From Streptomyces sp. NBC_00239 (lineage in GTDB: Bacteria; Actinomycetota; Actinomycetes; Streptomycetales; Streptomycetaceae), in the NCBI RefSeq assembly GCF_036194065.1, contig NZ_CP108095.1:5084001-5148000 (forward strand): DNA of 64,000 nt. The letters run 5' to 3'. A model generated the notes under the pieces. The model was not told where the DNA came from, did no database searches, and was given only the letters and a program-made list of their open reading frames with translations. Of this stretch, positions 1 to 8,402 are shown in pieces (the first letter of the stretch is position 1; the number at the start of each line of letters is the position of its first letter). The translations under genes and the position numbers were made by a program.

Positions 1-2895
1 GGCCGCGACCAGGTGCGATGCCCGGTCCAGCGCGCTGGCGAGCAGCGCCAGATCGGTCGGCCCGTTCCCCAGCTCGCGCACCGGGCGGCGAGCCGGCGGA
101 TCTCCCATCCGCTCCCACTCGATCGGCACCACCGTGGGCCGGAGCGTCGCCGTGCGCGGAATCCGGCCGGTCACCCGGCCGCCCTGGAACGGCAGGCTCC
201 GGCCGTCCGCGTGCCGCAGCAGGCCGCGGCCCGCCACCGGCTGGTCCGGGGACGCCGCGCCCGACGGCGGCGCGGCGAGCTCCACCCGCAGCGTCGCGAG
301 CCGCGCCAGCTCGGTGTCCGCGGTCCGGTCCGGGCGGGCCGTCGTGGCCACCAGGTGCACGCCCAGCAGGCCGCCGTCCCGGGCCACCGCCTCCAGCGCC
401 CGGACCACCGAACCGGCCGACGGGCGGCCCGTACTGCCCAGCCCCGGCGCCACCAGCGCGTCGAAGTCGTCGACCAGCACCACCAGCCGCGGCAGCGGGG
501 TCGGGCCGGCCGGATCGGAGCGGACCGTCCCGGCCCGCAGCCGCAGGGTGCCGGTGCGCTGCGGGTCGAGATCGCCGCGCAGCTCCGCCGGACTGGGCGG
601 CCGCGGTGCGATCATCCGCCCGGCCACCTCGCGCTGCGCGTGCCACTGCGCGAACGGCACCCCGTCCAGCAGCTCCGCGCGCCGCTTCAGCTCCGCGCCC
701 AGCGCCTGCGCGAACTCCCGCATCCGCAGCGGATCGGACGCCACCAGGTGCGCCGAGACGTGCGGCAGCTCCGTGCAGGGCAGCAGCCCCTCGCCGCGCT
801 CGCCGCCCGCCCCGTCCAGCAGGACCAGGCCCAGCCGGTCCGGCCGGGCCGCCGCGGACAGCGAGGCCGCGACCGAGCGCAGCAGCTCGGTCCGGCCGCT
901 GCCGGCCGGCCCCTCGATCAGCAGGTGCGGGCCGTCGGCGACGAGTTCGGCGCCGACCGGGCCGCCGCGGCCGGTGCCGAGGACCACCTCGGCCAGCCCG
1001 CCCACGCTCTGCCCCTGGTCGGTCGCGGCCGCCCAGCGGGCCATCAGCGAGGCCGGGGTGGCCCGGGCCAGGCCCAGCTCGTCGAGGAGCCGGGCCGTGC
1101 CCGGCAGTGCGGCGGCGGCCGGCCGCCGCGGACCCGGCTCGGCGCCCTCCGCGCGCAGCGGCGCCAGGGCGCGGGCGAACCGCTCGGCCCAGGCGGCCGA
1201 CACCGCGTCGGCGGTGATGGTCTCGCCGTGCCCGGCCGGCCGGCCGCCGGCCACCGGCAGCACCCGCAGGGCGGTGGCCACATCGCCGCTGAGCACGGCG
1301 GCCGTACCGCACTCGCGGAAGGCGGGCGAGCCGGCGCAGGCCGCCTCGTACGTCTCCGAGACCGGCGAGGCGGGGGAGGCGGCGGGGGCCTCCGCGAGGC
1401 AGATCAGATGGATGCCGGCGGCCGGTCCGTGCCCGGCCAGCCGGGCCACCGTGTCGCGCAGCGGGCCCGGGCCGGGGTCGCCGTCGAGGACGACCACCGT
1501 GTGCGGGCCGCGGTAGTCCGCGCGGGCCCGGGCGACCGCGGTCCGGTCGGCCGAGGCCCAGCCGGGGCCCAGCGGGCCGTCGTCGAGCCGCCGGGTCAGC
1601 TCGGCGGTCCGGGCGGCCGCCTGGTCCTTGTCGTACGCGAGCAGCAGCCGGCAGTCCTGGCCGTGCGCCGGGCGCACCTGGGGGAGCCAGCCCAGCCAGC
1701 CCCAGTCGGCCCGCCGCTCGGCGACCGGGCGCACCCGGTCGGTGCTGATGAGGACGAGCTCCAGATCCTGCGGGCCGTGCAGCGCGGCCAGCTGGGCGAT
1801 CACCGAGCGGGCCAGGCCCAGCAGCCGCTCCCGCGGCCCGGCCAGCCCCAGGGAGCCGGTCTCCCGGAGCGGGACCGCGCAGCCGTTGCCGAGACGGACC
1901 AGCAGGGCCTCGGGGTGGCCGGGGCCGCGCTCCCACAGCAGCGGGCCGGGGCCGAGTGCGGCCAGCAGCAGGGCCGCCGGGTCGGGCCGGCCGTCCGGCA
2001 CGGCCGCCCGCCGCTCGGGGGCCGGCTCGGGGTACTCCGCCTCGCCGCCGGGCAGCTCGTCGCGCCCGAAGGCGCGCCGCGCCCAGGCCACCGGACCGCG
2101 CCGCCGCGGTCCGCCGGAGGTCTCGTACGCCTCGGGGCCGGCGGCGGGGGACGCGGGGGCCGGGGCGGGCGGCTCCCCCGCGGGACGTACGGGGTGTACG
2201 GGCCGTGCCGGGTGCTGCGGACCGGCCGCGACCGGGGGCCGCTCGGCCGGTCCCGGCGGGGCCACCCGCAGGTGGCCCTCCAGGTCGGGGGCGACGGCCC
2301 GGGTGGCGGCGGGGGCGGCGGACACCAGGCGCAGCGTGGACTCGCCCACCGACAGCAGGGCGCCCGGGGCGAGCGGCACCGGGCGCGTGCCGACGGGCTG
2401 TCCGTCGAGGGCGGTGCCGTTGGTGGAGCCGAGGTCGGCGACCGCCACCCGGCCGTCCTCGCCGACGGTCACCGCGCAGTGCAGCCGGGACACGTCCGGG
2501 TCGTCCAGCGGCACGTCGGCCTCGGCGGAGCGCCCGATCCGGATCTGTCCGCCGTGCAGCAGGTGAACGCCGCCGGCGTCCGGGCCCGCGACCACGTGCA
2601 GCTGGGCGGCCGAGCCGACCGCGGGGGACTCCTCGGCCACGGGGGTGTGCAGGGCGAGGACGGCGCCGTCGACGAGGGGTGGTTCGCCCAGGGTGTGGCG
2701 CTGCGGGTCGAGGCGCTCGGGGCCCGCGTACAGCACGACGGTGCCGCCCGTGTCGGGTCCGGCGACGGTCGAGGCGAGCCCGGAGGCCACCGCGGCCAGC
2801 GGAGTGCCGGCCGGCGCCGTGACCAGCACATCGCAGCGCGCGCTCGCGCTCAGGTGGCCGCTGCGCGGCCCGAGGACGGTCAGCCGGATCTGCAT
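1..2895 (-). CDS. FHA domain FtsK/SpoIIIE-type protein (partial, C-terminus off window)
   Basis: This reading frame stays open for 965 codons to the window edge, starting at ATG 2895 (MQIRLTVLGPR). An N-terminal region of about 100 residues precedes a canonical FHA domain (roughly residues 110-170) with the IGRS, SRLH and GSTNGT motifs, so it should bind phosphothreonine. A Pro/Ala-rich linker is followed by FtsK/SpoIIIE-like ATPase sequence. The Walker A segment reads GPAGSGRTE, with Arg668 where Lys is usual, and a Walker B-like LVDDFD follows near residue 808. FHA plus FtsK architecture resembles EccC-related ATPases of actinobacteria. It is transcribed divergently from two Ser/Thr kinases, which makes it a plausible phospho-dependent partner; that link is inference. 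Further ATPase domains may lie beyond the edge. Confidence 0.85.
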   Translation of the reverse strand, partial: MQIRLTVLGPRSGHLSASARCDVLVTAPAGTPLAAVASGLASTVAGPDTGGTVVLYAGPERLDPQRHTLGEPPLVDGAVLALHTPVAEESPAVGSAAQLHVVAGPDAGGVHLLHGGQIRIGRSAEADVPLDDPDVSRLHCAVTVGEDGRVAVADLGSTNGTALDGQPVGTRPVPLAPGALLSVGESTLRLVSAAPAATRAVAPDLEGHLRVAPPGPAERPPVAAGPQHPARPVHPVRPAGEPPAPAPASPAAGPEAYETSGGPRRRGPVAWARRAFGRDELPGGEAEYPEPAPERRAAVPDGRPDPAALLLAALGPGPLLWERGPGHPEALLVRLGNGCAVPLRETGSLGLAGPRERLLGLARSVIAQLAALHGPQDLELVLISTDRVRPVAERRADWGWLGWLPQVRPAHGQDCRLLLAYDKDQAAARTAELTRRLDDGPLGPGWASADRTAVARARADYRGPHTVVVLDGDPGPGPLRDTVARLAGHGPAAGIHLICLAEAPAASPASPVSETYEAACAGSPAFRECGTAAVLSGDVATALRVLPVAGGRPAGHGETITADAVSAAWAERFARALAPLRAEGAEPGPRRPAAAALPGTARLLDELGLARATPASLMARWAAATDQGQSVGGLAEVVLGTGRGGPVGAELVADGPHLLIEGPAGSGRTELLRSVAASLSAAARPDRLGLVLLDGAGGERGEGLLPCTELPHVSAHLVASDPLRMREFAQALGAELKRRAELLDGVPFAQWHAQREVAGRMIAPRPPSPAELRGDLDPQRTGTLRLRAGTVRSDPAGPTPLPRLVVLVDDFDALVAPGLGSTGRPSAGSVVRALEAVARDGGLLGVHLVATTARPDRTADTELARLATLRVELAAPPSGAASPDQPVAGRGLLRHADGRSLPFQGGRVTGRIPRTATLRPTVVPIEWERMGDPPARRPVRELGNGPTDLALLASALDRASHLVAA

Positions 2896-3267
2896 CGCCG
2901 TCAGCGGTCCCTTCTGCGCGGTGCGCCCGGCAGGGGAACGGCGGCAGCGTGCTGCCCGGTCCGCCCCCCACCCGGCACGGACGCGTCGCCCGGTCAGGTC
3001 TGCCGGACCGTGGGGCTCCCGACCCCTCGGTTCCGTGCTGAGTGCATCCTCGCACCTGTCGCCGACAACACGCCCGGGCGCCACCCGAAAGTGATCTTGA
3101 ATGATCGTCGGGCCGTGCGAATCAGGACGTCACGGGCGCGGCCCGGCCGGCACCCGCCTCACCCTTCGTACGTACGTACGGCAACCTTCCGTCCCGGACC
3201 CGCGTCTTCCGATGGACCAACCCCTAGAGTGGTCGGACACGAAAATTGACACCAGGGAGCGCATGAC
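2896..3267. other. divergent intergenic region between the FHA-FtsK gene and pkaA
   Basis: This 372-base gap should carry promoters for both flanking genes. A TAGAGT hexamer at about 3225-3230 resembles a -10 element for the rightward kinase gene, but I see no convincing -35 partner. A short alternating TACG run occurs near 3168-3180. No gene is evident on either strand. Confidence 0.5.
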
Positions 3268-5052
3268 GTGCGGCCGGTAGGCAGCAAGTACCTGCTCGAA
3301 GAGCAGCTCGGGCGCGGCGCCACGGGCACCGTCTGGCGTGCGCGCCAGCGTGAGGCCGCCGGCGCCGAGGCGGCCGTGGCCGGACAGCCCGGCGAGACCG
3401 TCGCCATCAAGGTGCTCAAGGAAGAGCTCGCGAACGACGCGGACATCGTGATGCGCTTCCTGCGGGAGCGCTCGGTGCTGCTGCGCCTGACGCACCCCAA
3501 CATCGTGCGCACCCGCGACCTGGTGGTCGAGGGCGACCTCCTCGCCCTGGTCATGGACCTCATCGACGGTCCCGACCTCCACAAGTACATCCGGCAGAAC
3601 GGCCCCTTCACGCCCGTCGCCGCGAGCCTGCTGACCGCGCAGATCGCGGACGCGCTGGCCGCCAGCCACGCCGACGGGGTCGTGCACCGCGACCTCAAGC
3701 CCGCGAACGTGCTGCTCGACGAGAGCGACGGGCAGATGCGCCCGATGCTCACCGACTTCGGCATCGCCCGGCTCGCCGACTCCCCGGGCCTGACCCGCAC
3801 CCACGAGTTCGTCGGAACCCCCGCGTACGTGGCGCCCGAGTCCGCCGAGGGCCGCCCGCAGACCTCCGCCGTCGACATCTACGGCGCCGGCATCCTGCTG
3901 TACGAGCTGGTCACCGGGCGCCCGCCGTTCGCCGGCGGCACCGCGCTGGAGGTGCTGCACCGGCACCTCAGCGAGGACCCGCAGCGCCCCTCCACCACGC
4001 CCGAGCCGCTGTGGACCGTCATAGAGCGCTGCCTGCGCAAGGAGCCCGGCGAGCGGCCCAGCGCCGTCAGCCTCGCCCGCGCGCTGCGGGTGGTCGCCGC
4101 CGGCATCGGGGTGCACTCCTCCGCCGCCGAGGTCGAGGCCGCCCTCGGGGTCGGCGCCCTGCTCGCGCCCGACCCGTCGCCCGCCCCGGTCCCGGAGACA
4201 CCGGGCGCCGCCGACCCGACGCAGGTCCTCTCCTCGGGCGTCGGCGCAGGCGGGCCGATGGGCGCGTACGACCCGAACGCCATGACCAGCGTGATGCCGC
4301 CGGTGGGCGGCGACGACGCCACCTCCGTGCTGCCGCACGCCGCGAACGCGGGACCCGGCGCGGCCGATCCGACCGCCGTGATGCCGCCCGTGCAGCATCC
4401 CGACGCGCCGCACCCGTGGCAGTCCCAGCTCCAGGGCGTCCGGGACCGCAACGAGCAGACGCAGGTCCAGTACCTGGACCCCAGCGAGGACCCGCTGCGC
4501 CGCCGCCCGCAGCGCCGGCCCCAGCAGCCGCAGCAGCAGCCCCCGCAGCCGCAGTACCGGCAGCAGCCCCAGCAGCCGCCGCGCCCGCCGCAGCAGCAGC
4601 CGTACCAGCAGGGCCCGGCGCCGCAGCAGAGCGGGTACCCGTACCCGCCTCCGCAGCAGCAGTACCAGCAGCCGCAGCACCAGCCGCAGTACCAGCAGCC
4701 GCAGCCGCCGCCCCAGCAGTACCAGCAGCCCCCGCAGATGCAGCGGCCCCAGCAGCACCAGCCGCAGCCTTACTCGGCGCCTCCGCAGCACCAGCAGCCC
4801 CAGCGGCCGCAGCCGCCCGCCCCGCGGGCGCCCCGCGAGCCGCGCCCCCGCAGCGCCAACCCGATGCGGATCCCGGGTCTGGGCTGCCTCAAGGGCTGCC
4901 TGTTCCTGGTGCTGCTGTTCTTCGTGGGCGGCTGGCTGGTCTGGGAGCTGACCCCGCTCCAGGAATGGATCGGCACCGGCAAGAGCTGGTGGGACCAGAT
5001 CGGCGCGTGGACCTCCGGCGTCGGCGACCTGATCGGCAAGATCAAGACCTAG
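3268..5052 (+). CDS. pkaA: membrane-anchored Ser/Thr protein kinase PkaA
   Basis: Hanks-type kinase of 594 residues. Visible motifs are the glycine loop LGRGATGTVW (14-23), catalytic Lys48 in VAIK, HRDLKPAN with Asp142, and DFG at 163-165, followed by an activation segment ending in GTPAYVAPE. Residues about 410-535 are a very Pro/Gln-rich low-complexity linker. A single transmembrane helix lies near 545-562 (LKGCLFLVLLFFVGGWLVW), leaving a short outside tail without PASTA repeats. The GTG start at 3268 has AGGGAG eight bases upstream. The next gene is a second kinase, the arrangement known for pkaA-pkaB in Streptomyces coelicolor. The domain order and gene pair support the name; substrates are unknown from sequence. 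Confidence 0.9.
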   Translation: MRPVGSKYLLEEQLGRGATGTVWRARQREAAGAEAAVAGQPGETVAIKVLKEELANDADIVMRFLRERSVLLRLTHPNIVRTRDLVVEGDLLALVMDLIDGPDLHKYIRQNGPFTPVAASLLTAQIADALAASHADGVVHRDLKPANVLLDESDGQMRPMLTDFGIARLADSPGLTRTHEFVGTPAYVAPESAEGRPQTSAVDIYGAGILLYELVTGRPPFAGGTALEVLHRHLSEDPQRPSTTPEPLWTVIERCLRKEPGERPSAVSLARALRVVAAGIGVHSSAAEVEAALGVGALLAPDPSPAPVPETPGAADPTQVLSSGVGAGGPMGAYDPNAMTSVMPPVGGDDATSVLPHAANAGPGAADPTAVMPPVQHPDAPHPWQSQLQGVRDRNEQTQVQYLDPSEDPLRRRPQRRPQQPQQQPPQPQYRQQPQQPPRPPQQQPYQQGPAPQQSGYPYPPPQQQYQQPQHQPQYQQPQPPPQQYQQPPQMQRPQQHQPQPYSAPPQHQQPQRPQPPAPRAPREPRPRSANPMRIPGLGCLKGCLFLVLLFFVGGWLVWELTPLQEWIGTGKSWWDQIGAWTSGVGDLIGKIKT

Positions 5053-5076
5053 TGCTGTGACCGGCACCAGGAGGCG

Positions 5077-5105
5077 CCGCGCGGGCCCGTCACGGACCCG
5101 CGCGG
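5077..5105. terminator. GC-rich hairpin after pkaA
   Basis: Nine-base arms (5077-5085 and 5097-5105) form a GC-only stem with an inner CCGT/ACGG pairing. There is no T-tract, so this is either a Streptomyces-style terminator or a processing and attenuation structure between pkaA and pkaB. Confidence 0.5.
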
Positions 5106-5127
5106 CACCGACTTCGTGGATTTGTCG

Positions 5128-5158
5128 ACTTCTGAGGGGTGATTTCCCCCGCAGAAGT
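5128..5158. promoter_or_regulatory. second stem-loop upstream of pkaB
   Basis: Outer arms ACTTCTG (5128-5134) and CAGAAGT (5152-5158) enclose inner GGGG/CCCC arms. It lies about 95 bases before the pkaB start, and could be an RNA hairpin in a readthrough transcript or a protein-binding palindrome. Confidence 0.45.
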
Positions 5159-5250
5159 GAAGGTCGCCGCGAACTGACCCCCCGAATGGCGTGCAACCAC
5201 CTCCCGGCCGCGTAGCTTTGGTGCGTACGCCAGCGGTTGAGGGAGCAGTC

Positions 5251-6513
5251 GTGGCACGGAAGATCGGCAGCCGGTACACCGCTCACCAGATCCTTGGACG
5301 CGGCAGCGCCGGCACGGTATGGCTGGGCGACGGACCCGACGGGCCCGTCGCGATCAAACTGCTGCGCGAAGACCTCGCGTCCGACCAGGAGCTCGTGGGG
5401 CGGTTCGTCCAGGAGCGCAGCGCGCTGCTCGGACTCGACCACCCGCAGGTGGTCGGGGTCCGCGACCTCGTCGTGGACGGAAACGACCTCGCGCTCGTCA
5501 TGGACCTCGTCCGCGGCACCGACCTGCGCACCCGACTCGACCGCGAACGCCGCCTCGCCCCCGAGGCCGCCGTGGCGATCGTCGCCGACATCGCCGACGG
5601 CCTCGCCGTCGCGCACGCGGCCGGCGTCGTGCACCGCGACGTCAAGCCGGAGAACGTCCTGCTGGACATGCAGGGGCCGATCGGCCCCGGCGGCGCGCAC
5701 CCCGCGCTCCTCACCGACTTCGGCGTCGCCAAGCTGATCGACTCGCCGCGCCGGACCGGACCGCCGGCCACCGGCACCCGCACCCGCATCATCGGCACCC
5801 CCGACTACCTCGCCCCCGAGATCGTCGAGGGCCTGCCGCCCCGCGCCGCCGTCGACATCTACGCCCTCGCCACCGTGCTGTACGAGCTGCTCGCCGGGTT
5901 CACGCCCTTCGGCGGCGGCCACCCGGGCGCCGTGCTGCGCCGCCACGTCACCGAGACGGTCGTCCCGCTGCCCGGCATCCCCGACGAGCTGTGGCAGCTG
6001 ATCGTGCAGTGCCTGGCCAAGGCCCCGGCCTCCCGGCTGCGCGCCTCGGAGCTCTCCGTACGGCTGCGCGAGCTGCTGCCGCTGCTGGCCGGGATGCCGC
6101 CGCTCGACGTGGACGAGCCCGACGACCTGGAGACGGCCGAGTCCGCCGACCCGGCGCAGGACGCGGGCGAGGCGGCCGCCTCGGACACGCCGGCCCGGCG
6201 CCGGGGGGCGGTCCCGCTGGTGCCGGGGGGTTCGCTGGACTCCAGCCGTGACACGCACACGTCGATGCGGGTGCCGGGGCCGGACGAGCTGGCGGGCGGC
6301 GCGCTCGGTACGGCGCGGGTGCCGCGTCCCACCGGGGCGCCGCGGCCCGGGTCCGCCCGGCACCGGGCGGAGGCCGTCCGCAAGCGGCGCCTCGTCCTGG
6401 GGGCGGCGGCCGTTGCCCTCGCGGGCGTCCTCGGCCTCGGTGCCTGGCTGGCGACCTCCCCCGACGAACCGCCCGCCCAGGACAACAGGCAGTCCGTCCC
6501 GATCACCCCTTGA
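5251..6513 (+). CDS. pkaB: membrane-anchored Ser/Thr protein kinase PkaB
   Basis: Second Hanks-type kinase, 420 residues. Motifs: LGRGSAGTVW (15-24), Lys36 in VAIK, HRDVKPEN with Asp130, and LTDFGVAK near 153, then GTPDYLAPE. A Pro/Asp/Glu-rich juxtamembrane stretch precedes one transmembrane helix near the C-terminus (RLVLGAAAVALAGVLGLG), with a short external tail. The GTG start at 5251 is preferred because a GAGGGAG ribosome site sits just upstream and the protein then begins VARKIGSRY, directly before the kinase fold. It lies 198 bases downstream of pkaA and is similar to it in catalytic domain, as expected for the pkaA/pkaB pair. Confidence 0.88.
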   Translation: MARKIGSRYTAHQILGRGSAGTVWLGDGPDGPVAIKLLREDLASDQELVGRFVQERSALLGLDHPQVVGVRDLVVDGNDLALVMDLVRGTDLRTRLDRERRLAPEAAVAIVADIADGLAVAHAAGVVHRDVKPENVLLDMQGPIGPGGAHPALLTDFGVAKLIDSPRRTGPPATGTRTRIIGTPDYLAPEIVEGLPPRAAVDIYALATVLYELLAGFTPFGGGHPGAVLRRHVTETVVPLPGIPDELWQLIVQCLAKAPASRLRASELSVRLRELLPLLAGMPPLDVDEPDDLETAESADPAQDAGEAAASDTPARRRGAVPLVPGGSLDSSRDTHTSMRVPGPDELAGGALGTARVPRPTGAPRPGSARHRAEAVRKRRLVLGAAAVALAGVLGLGAWLATSPDEPPAQDNRQSVPITP

Positions 6514-7042
6514 CCCCCGTCGGGGTAGGCCCCCCCCCAGCCTCGCCGACGTTTTGAGGCGGACCTCGGCCCGAGCGGCCCCGTCCGGCAGGCTGACCGT
6601 GGCGCCCTTCAGCCTCGCCGATGCCCCAGGGCAACCCCTGCCTCGGCGGCGACCTCCAGCCTCCGGCTGACCTGAGGCGCGACCTCCAGCCCCTCCGGCG
6701 TTCGAGGCGCGGGTCCGGGCAGGGCCCGGCAGCCCCGCGTACCCTTCAGCCCCTCCGGCGTTCGAGGCGCGGGTCCGGGCGGAGCCCGGTGCCCGGCGTC
6801 GGCCGGGTTGGTCTTGGGGCTCCGCCCCAAACCCCGCGCCTCAAACGCCGGCGAGGCTGGGTTTGCCGCACGCAACGCCGGCAAGCCCGGGAGTTGCACC
6901 CCCAAGGCGCCGCCGAGGCTGAGTTTCCGCGCCCCAGCACCGGCGAGGCCGGGGGTGCGCCCCAGGGCACCGGCGAGGCCGGGAGTGCGCCCAGGGCACC
7001 GGCGAGGCCGAGGGTCGCGCCCCGGCGGGCCGGACCGGCGGG
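6514..7042. repeat. cluster of short intergenic repeats between convergent genes
   Basis: The gap between pkaB and the oppositely oriented oxygenase gene holds no supported gene. It consists of degenerate copies of units of the form CAGCCTCGCCGGCG...GAGGCGCGG, for example near 6538, 6611, 6656, 6687 and 6747, and later units built on GGCACCGGCGAGGC. Similar clusters recur at 47952-48428 and 53088-53427. They probably fold into strong hairpins that end both converging transcripts. Confidence 0.8.
6747..6859 (-). repeat. palindromic intergenic element, copy A (inverted orientation)
   Basis: About 113 bases with long inverted ends: CAGCCCCTCCGGCG at the left end pairs imperfectly with CGCCGGCGAGGCTG at the right. 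The interior contains GGGTCCGGGCGGAGCCC and, further on, GGGGCTCCGCCCCAA. Copies at 48189-48299 and 53287-53400 have the same parts in the opposite order. Confidence 0.75.
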
Positions 7043-8062
7043 TCAGGGGTGGGGGACGAGCTCCGGGTGGTGGCGGCGGGCCACGCCGGGGTGGGCTCGG
7101 ACCCAGCCCTTCAGCTCGTTGCGCCCGTACTCCGCGTGCAGCGGATTGGACGCGTCGTGCGCCACACCCGGCGCATCCGCAAGGTAGTCACCCGGCACCG
7201 TATCGATCACCGCATCGAGCCGCGGGTTGTAGAAGAACGGCACAGAGAAACGTTCCGTCGCACCGGGCGGGCTCACCACCCGGTGGTCGGTGGCCACCAG
7301 GTACCCCTCGGTCGCGATCTCCAGCAGCTCGCCCAGGTTCACCACGAACGCGCCCGGCAGCGGCGGCACGTCCAGGAAGCCTCCGTCCCGCACCACCTGG
7401 AGCCCGCCCACCTCGTCCTGGAGCAGCAGCGTCAGGAAGCCGTAGTCCTTGTGCGCGCCCACCCCCTGGTCCGCCCCCGAGGGCGCCGACCCCGGGTACC
7501 GGATCAGCTTGGTGTGCAGGTGCGGCCGGTCCGCGAAGGCCGCGTCGAAGAAGTCCTCCGGGGCCCCGATCGAGCCGAGCAGCTCGCGCAGCAGCCGGTG
7601 CGCCACCGCCGCCAGCCGTGCCTGCCACTCCAGCACCACCGGCCGCAGCTCGGGCAGGGCCGCCGGCCACTGGTTGGGGCCCTCCAGCCACAGGTACGCG
7701 GGGTCGTGCGGCCCCACCGCCGGAGCCGGCCGCTCCGCGCCCACGTCCAGCTGGTCCCGCCAGTCCGAAGCGCCGCCGGTCAGCTCGTGGCCGATCCGGG
7801 TGTACCCACGGAAGTGCGGCGAGTTCAGATTGCTGACAGCGAGCCGGTCGGCTTCCGGCAGGGCGAAGAACTGCCTGGTCAGGTCCAGGATCCGGGCGGA
7901 CTCGGCGGCGGTGACGCCATGGCCGGTCAGGTGCAGGAATCCGGAGTCCCGGGCGGCGGCGTGCAGTTCCTTGCGGAAGGCCTCGCGCTGGGCCGGGTCG
8001 TCGGCCCGGGACAGGTCGAGCACGGGAAGAGGGGTCTCGGGAGAGAGGTGCGCGGACGGCAT
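7043..8062 (-). CDS. 2-oxoglutarate/Fe(II)-dependent dioxygenase, isopenicillin N synthase-like
   Basis: A 339-residue oxygenase of the plant-like DIOX_N plus 2OG-FeII_Oxy family. The N-terminal half has the typical PVLDLSRA opening and the FFALPEADR segment. The double-stranded beta-helix core carries the iron ligands His204 and Asp206 (HKD) and His260, and the RFS motif at 271-273 that holds 2-oxoglutarate. Such enzymes hydroxylate or oxidise small molecules in the cytoplasm; the substrate cannot be told. The ATG at 8062 has a GGAG site upstream. No biosynthetic partner genes adjoin it. A probable leader peptide ORF lies about 150 bases upstream on the same strand, so expression may be controlled by attenuation. 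Confidence 0.88.
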   Translation of the reverse strand: MPSAHLSPETPLPVLDLSRADDPAQREAFRKELHAAARDSGFLHLTGHGVTAAESARILDLTRQFFALPEADRLAVSNLNSPHFRGYTRIGHELTGGASDWRDQLDVGAERPAPAVGPHDPAYLWLEGPNQWPAALPELRPVVLEWQARLAAVAHRLLRELLGSIGAPEDFFDAAFADRPHLHTKLIRYPGSAPSGADQGVGAHKDYGFLTLLLQDEVGGLQVVRDGGFLDVPPLPGAFVVNLGELLEIATEGYLVATDHRVVSPPGATERFSVPFFYNPRLDAVIDTVPGDYLADAPGVAHDASNPLHAEYGRNELKGWVRAHPGVARRHHPELVPHP

Positions 8063-8211
8063 GACGGCTCCGTTTCGGATGTCACGGGGCCCTGATCCCC
8101 AGGTGTGGTGGGGCAGCGGTCGGAAGGGGCCCCTCGGCGGGGGATGGTGCCGAGGGCCGTGCGTACCGCGGACAGGACCGGGTGGAAGCAGGCGGGATGA
8201 AGCGCTTGGTT

Positions 8212-8289
8212 CTAGTCCGGCGGCAGACAGCTCGTGGTGGTGGCGCGCATGTAGTCCACATGGCGGCGCCTCACGAGTACAAGAGTCAT
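8212..8289 (-). CDS. probable 25-residue leader peptide upstream of the oxygenase gene
   Basis: ATG at 8289 opens a 25-codon frame, MTLVLVRRRHVDYMRATTTS then CLPPD, ending TAG at 8212. The RRRHVDxxR...S.C pattern matches small putative leader peptides common in Streptomyces upstream of metabolic genes. It lies on the same strand as the oxygenase, about 150 bases before its start. A GTG at codon 6 could be an alternative start. The upstream Shine-Dalgarno sequence is weak. Recognition rests on the motif, so it is moderate. Confidence 0.55.
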   Translation of the reverse strand: MTLVLVRRRHVDYMRATTTSCLPPD

Positions 8290-8402
8290 AGCCCGAGGGT
8301 ACGCCCCAGCGGCCGCCCGCCTGAAGGCGCCGATCCGGCCGCTCCGGGCGGTGATCAGGCCTGGACGGTCGGGCGGCCCGGGGGACCGGCTACGCTGGGG
8401 GC

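Noticed and set aside
13..3249. A 1078-codon plus-strand open frame over the first 3.2 kb, and similar giant frames elsewhere (for example 3130-6363 minus, 32851-36105 minus).
   Set aside because: They are antisense or off-frame to genes with clear domains and consist of Arg/Gly/Ala/Pro-rich sequence typical of spurious frames in high-GC DNA.
6538..7025. Regular short repeats that could suggest a CRISPR array.
   Set aside because: Units vary in length and sequence, lack uniform unique spacers, and no cas genes occur in the window; they are intergenic hairpin repeats.
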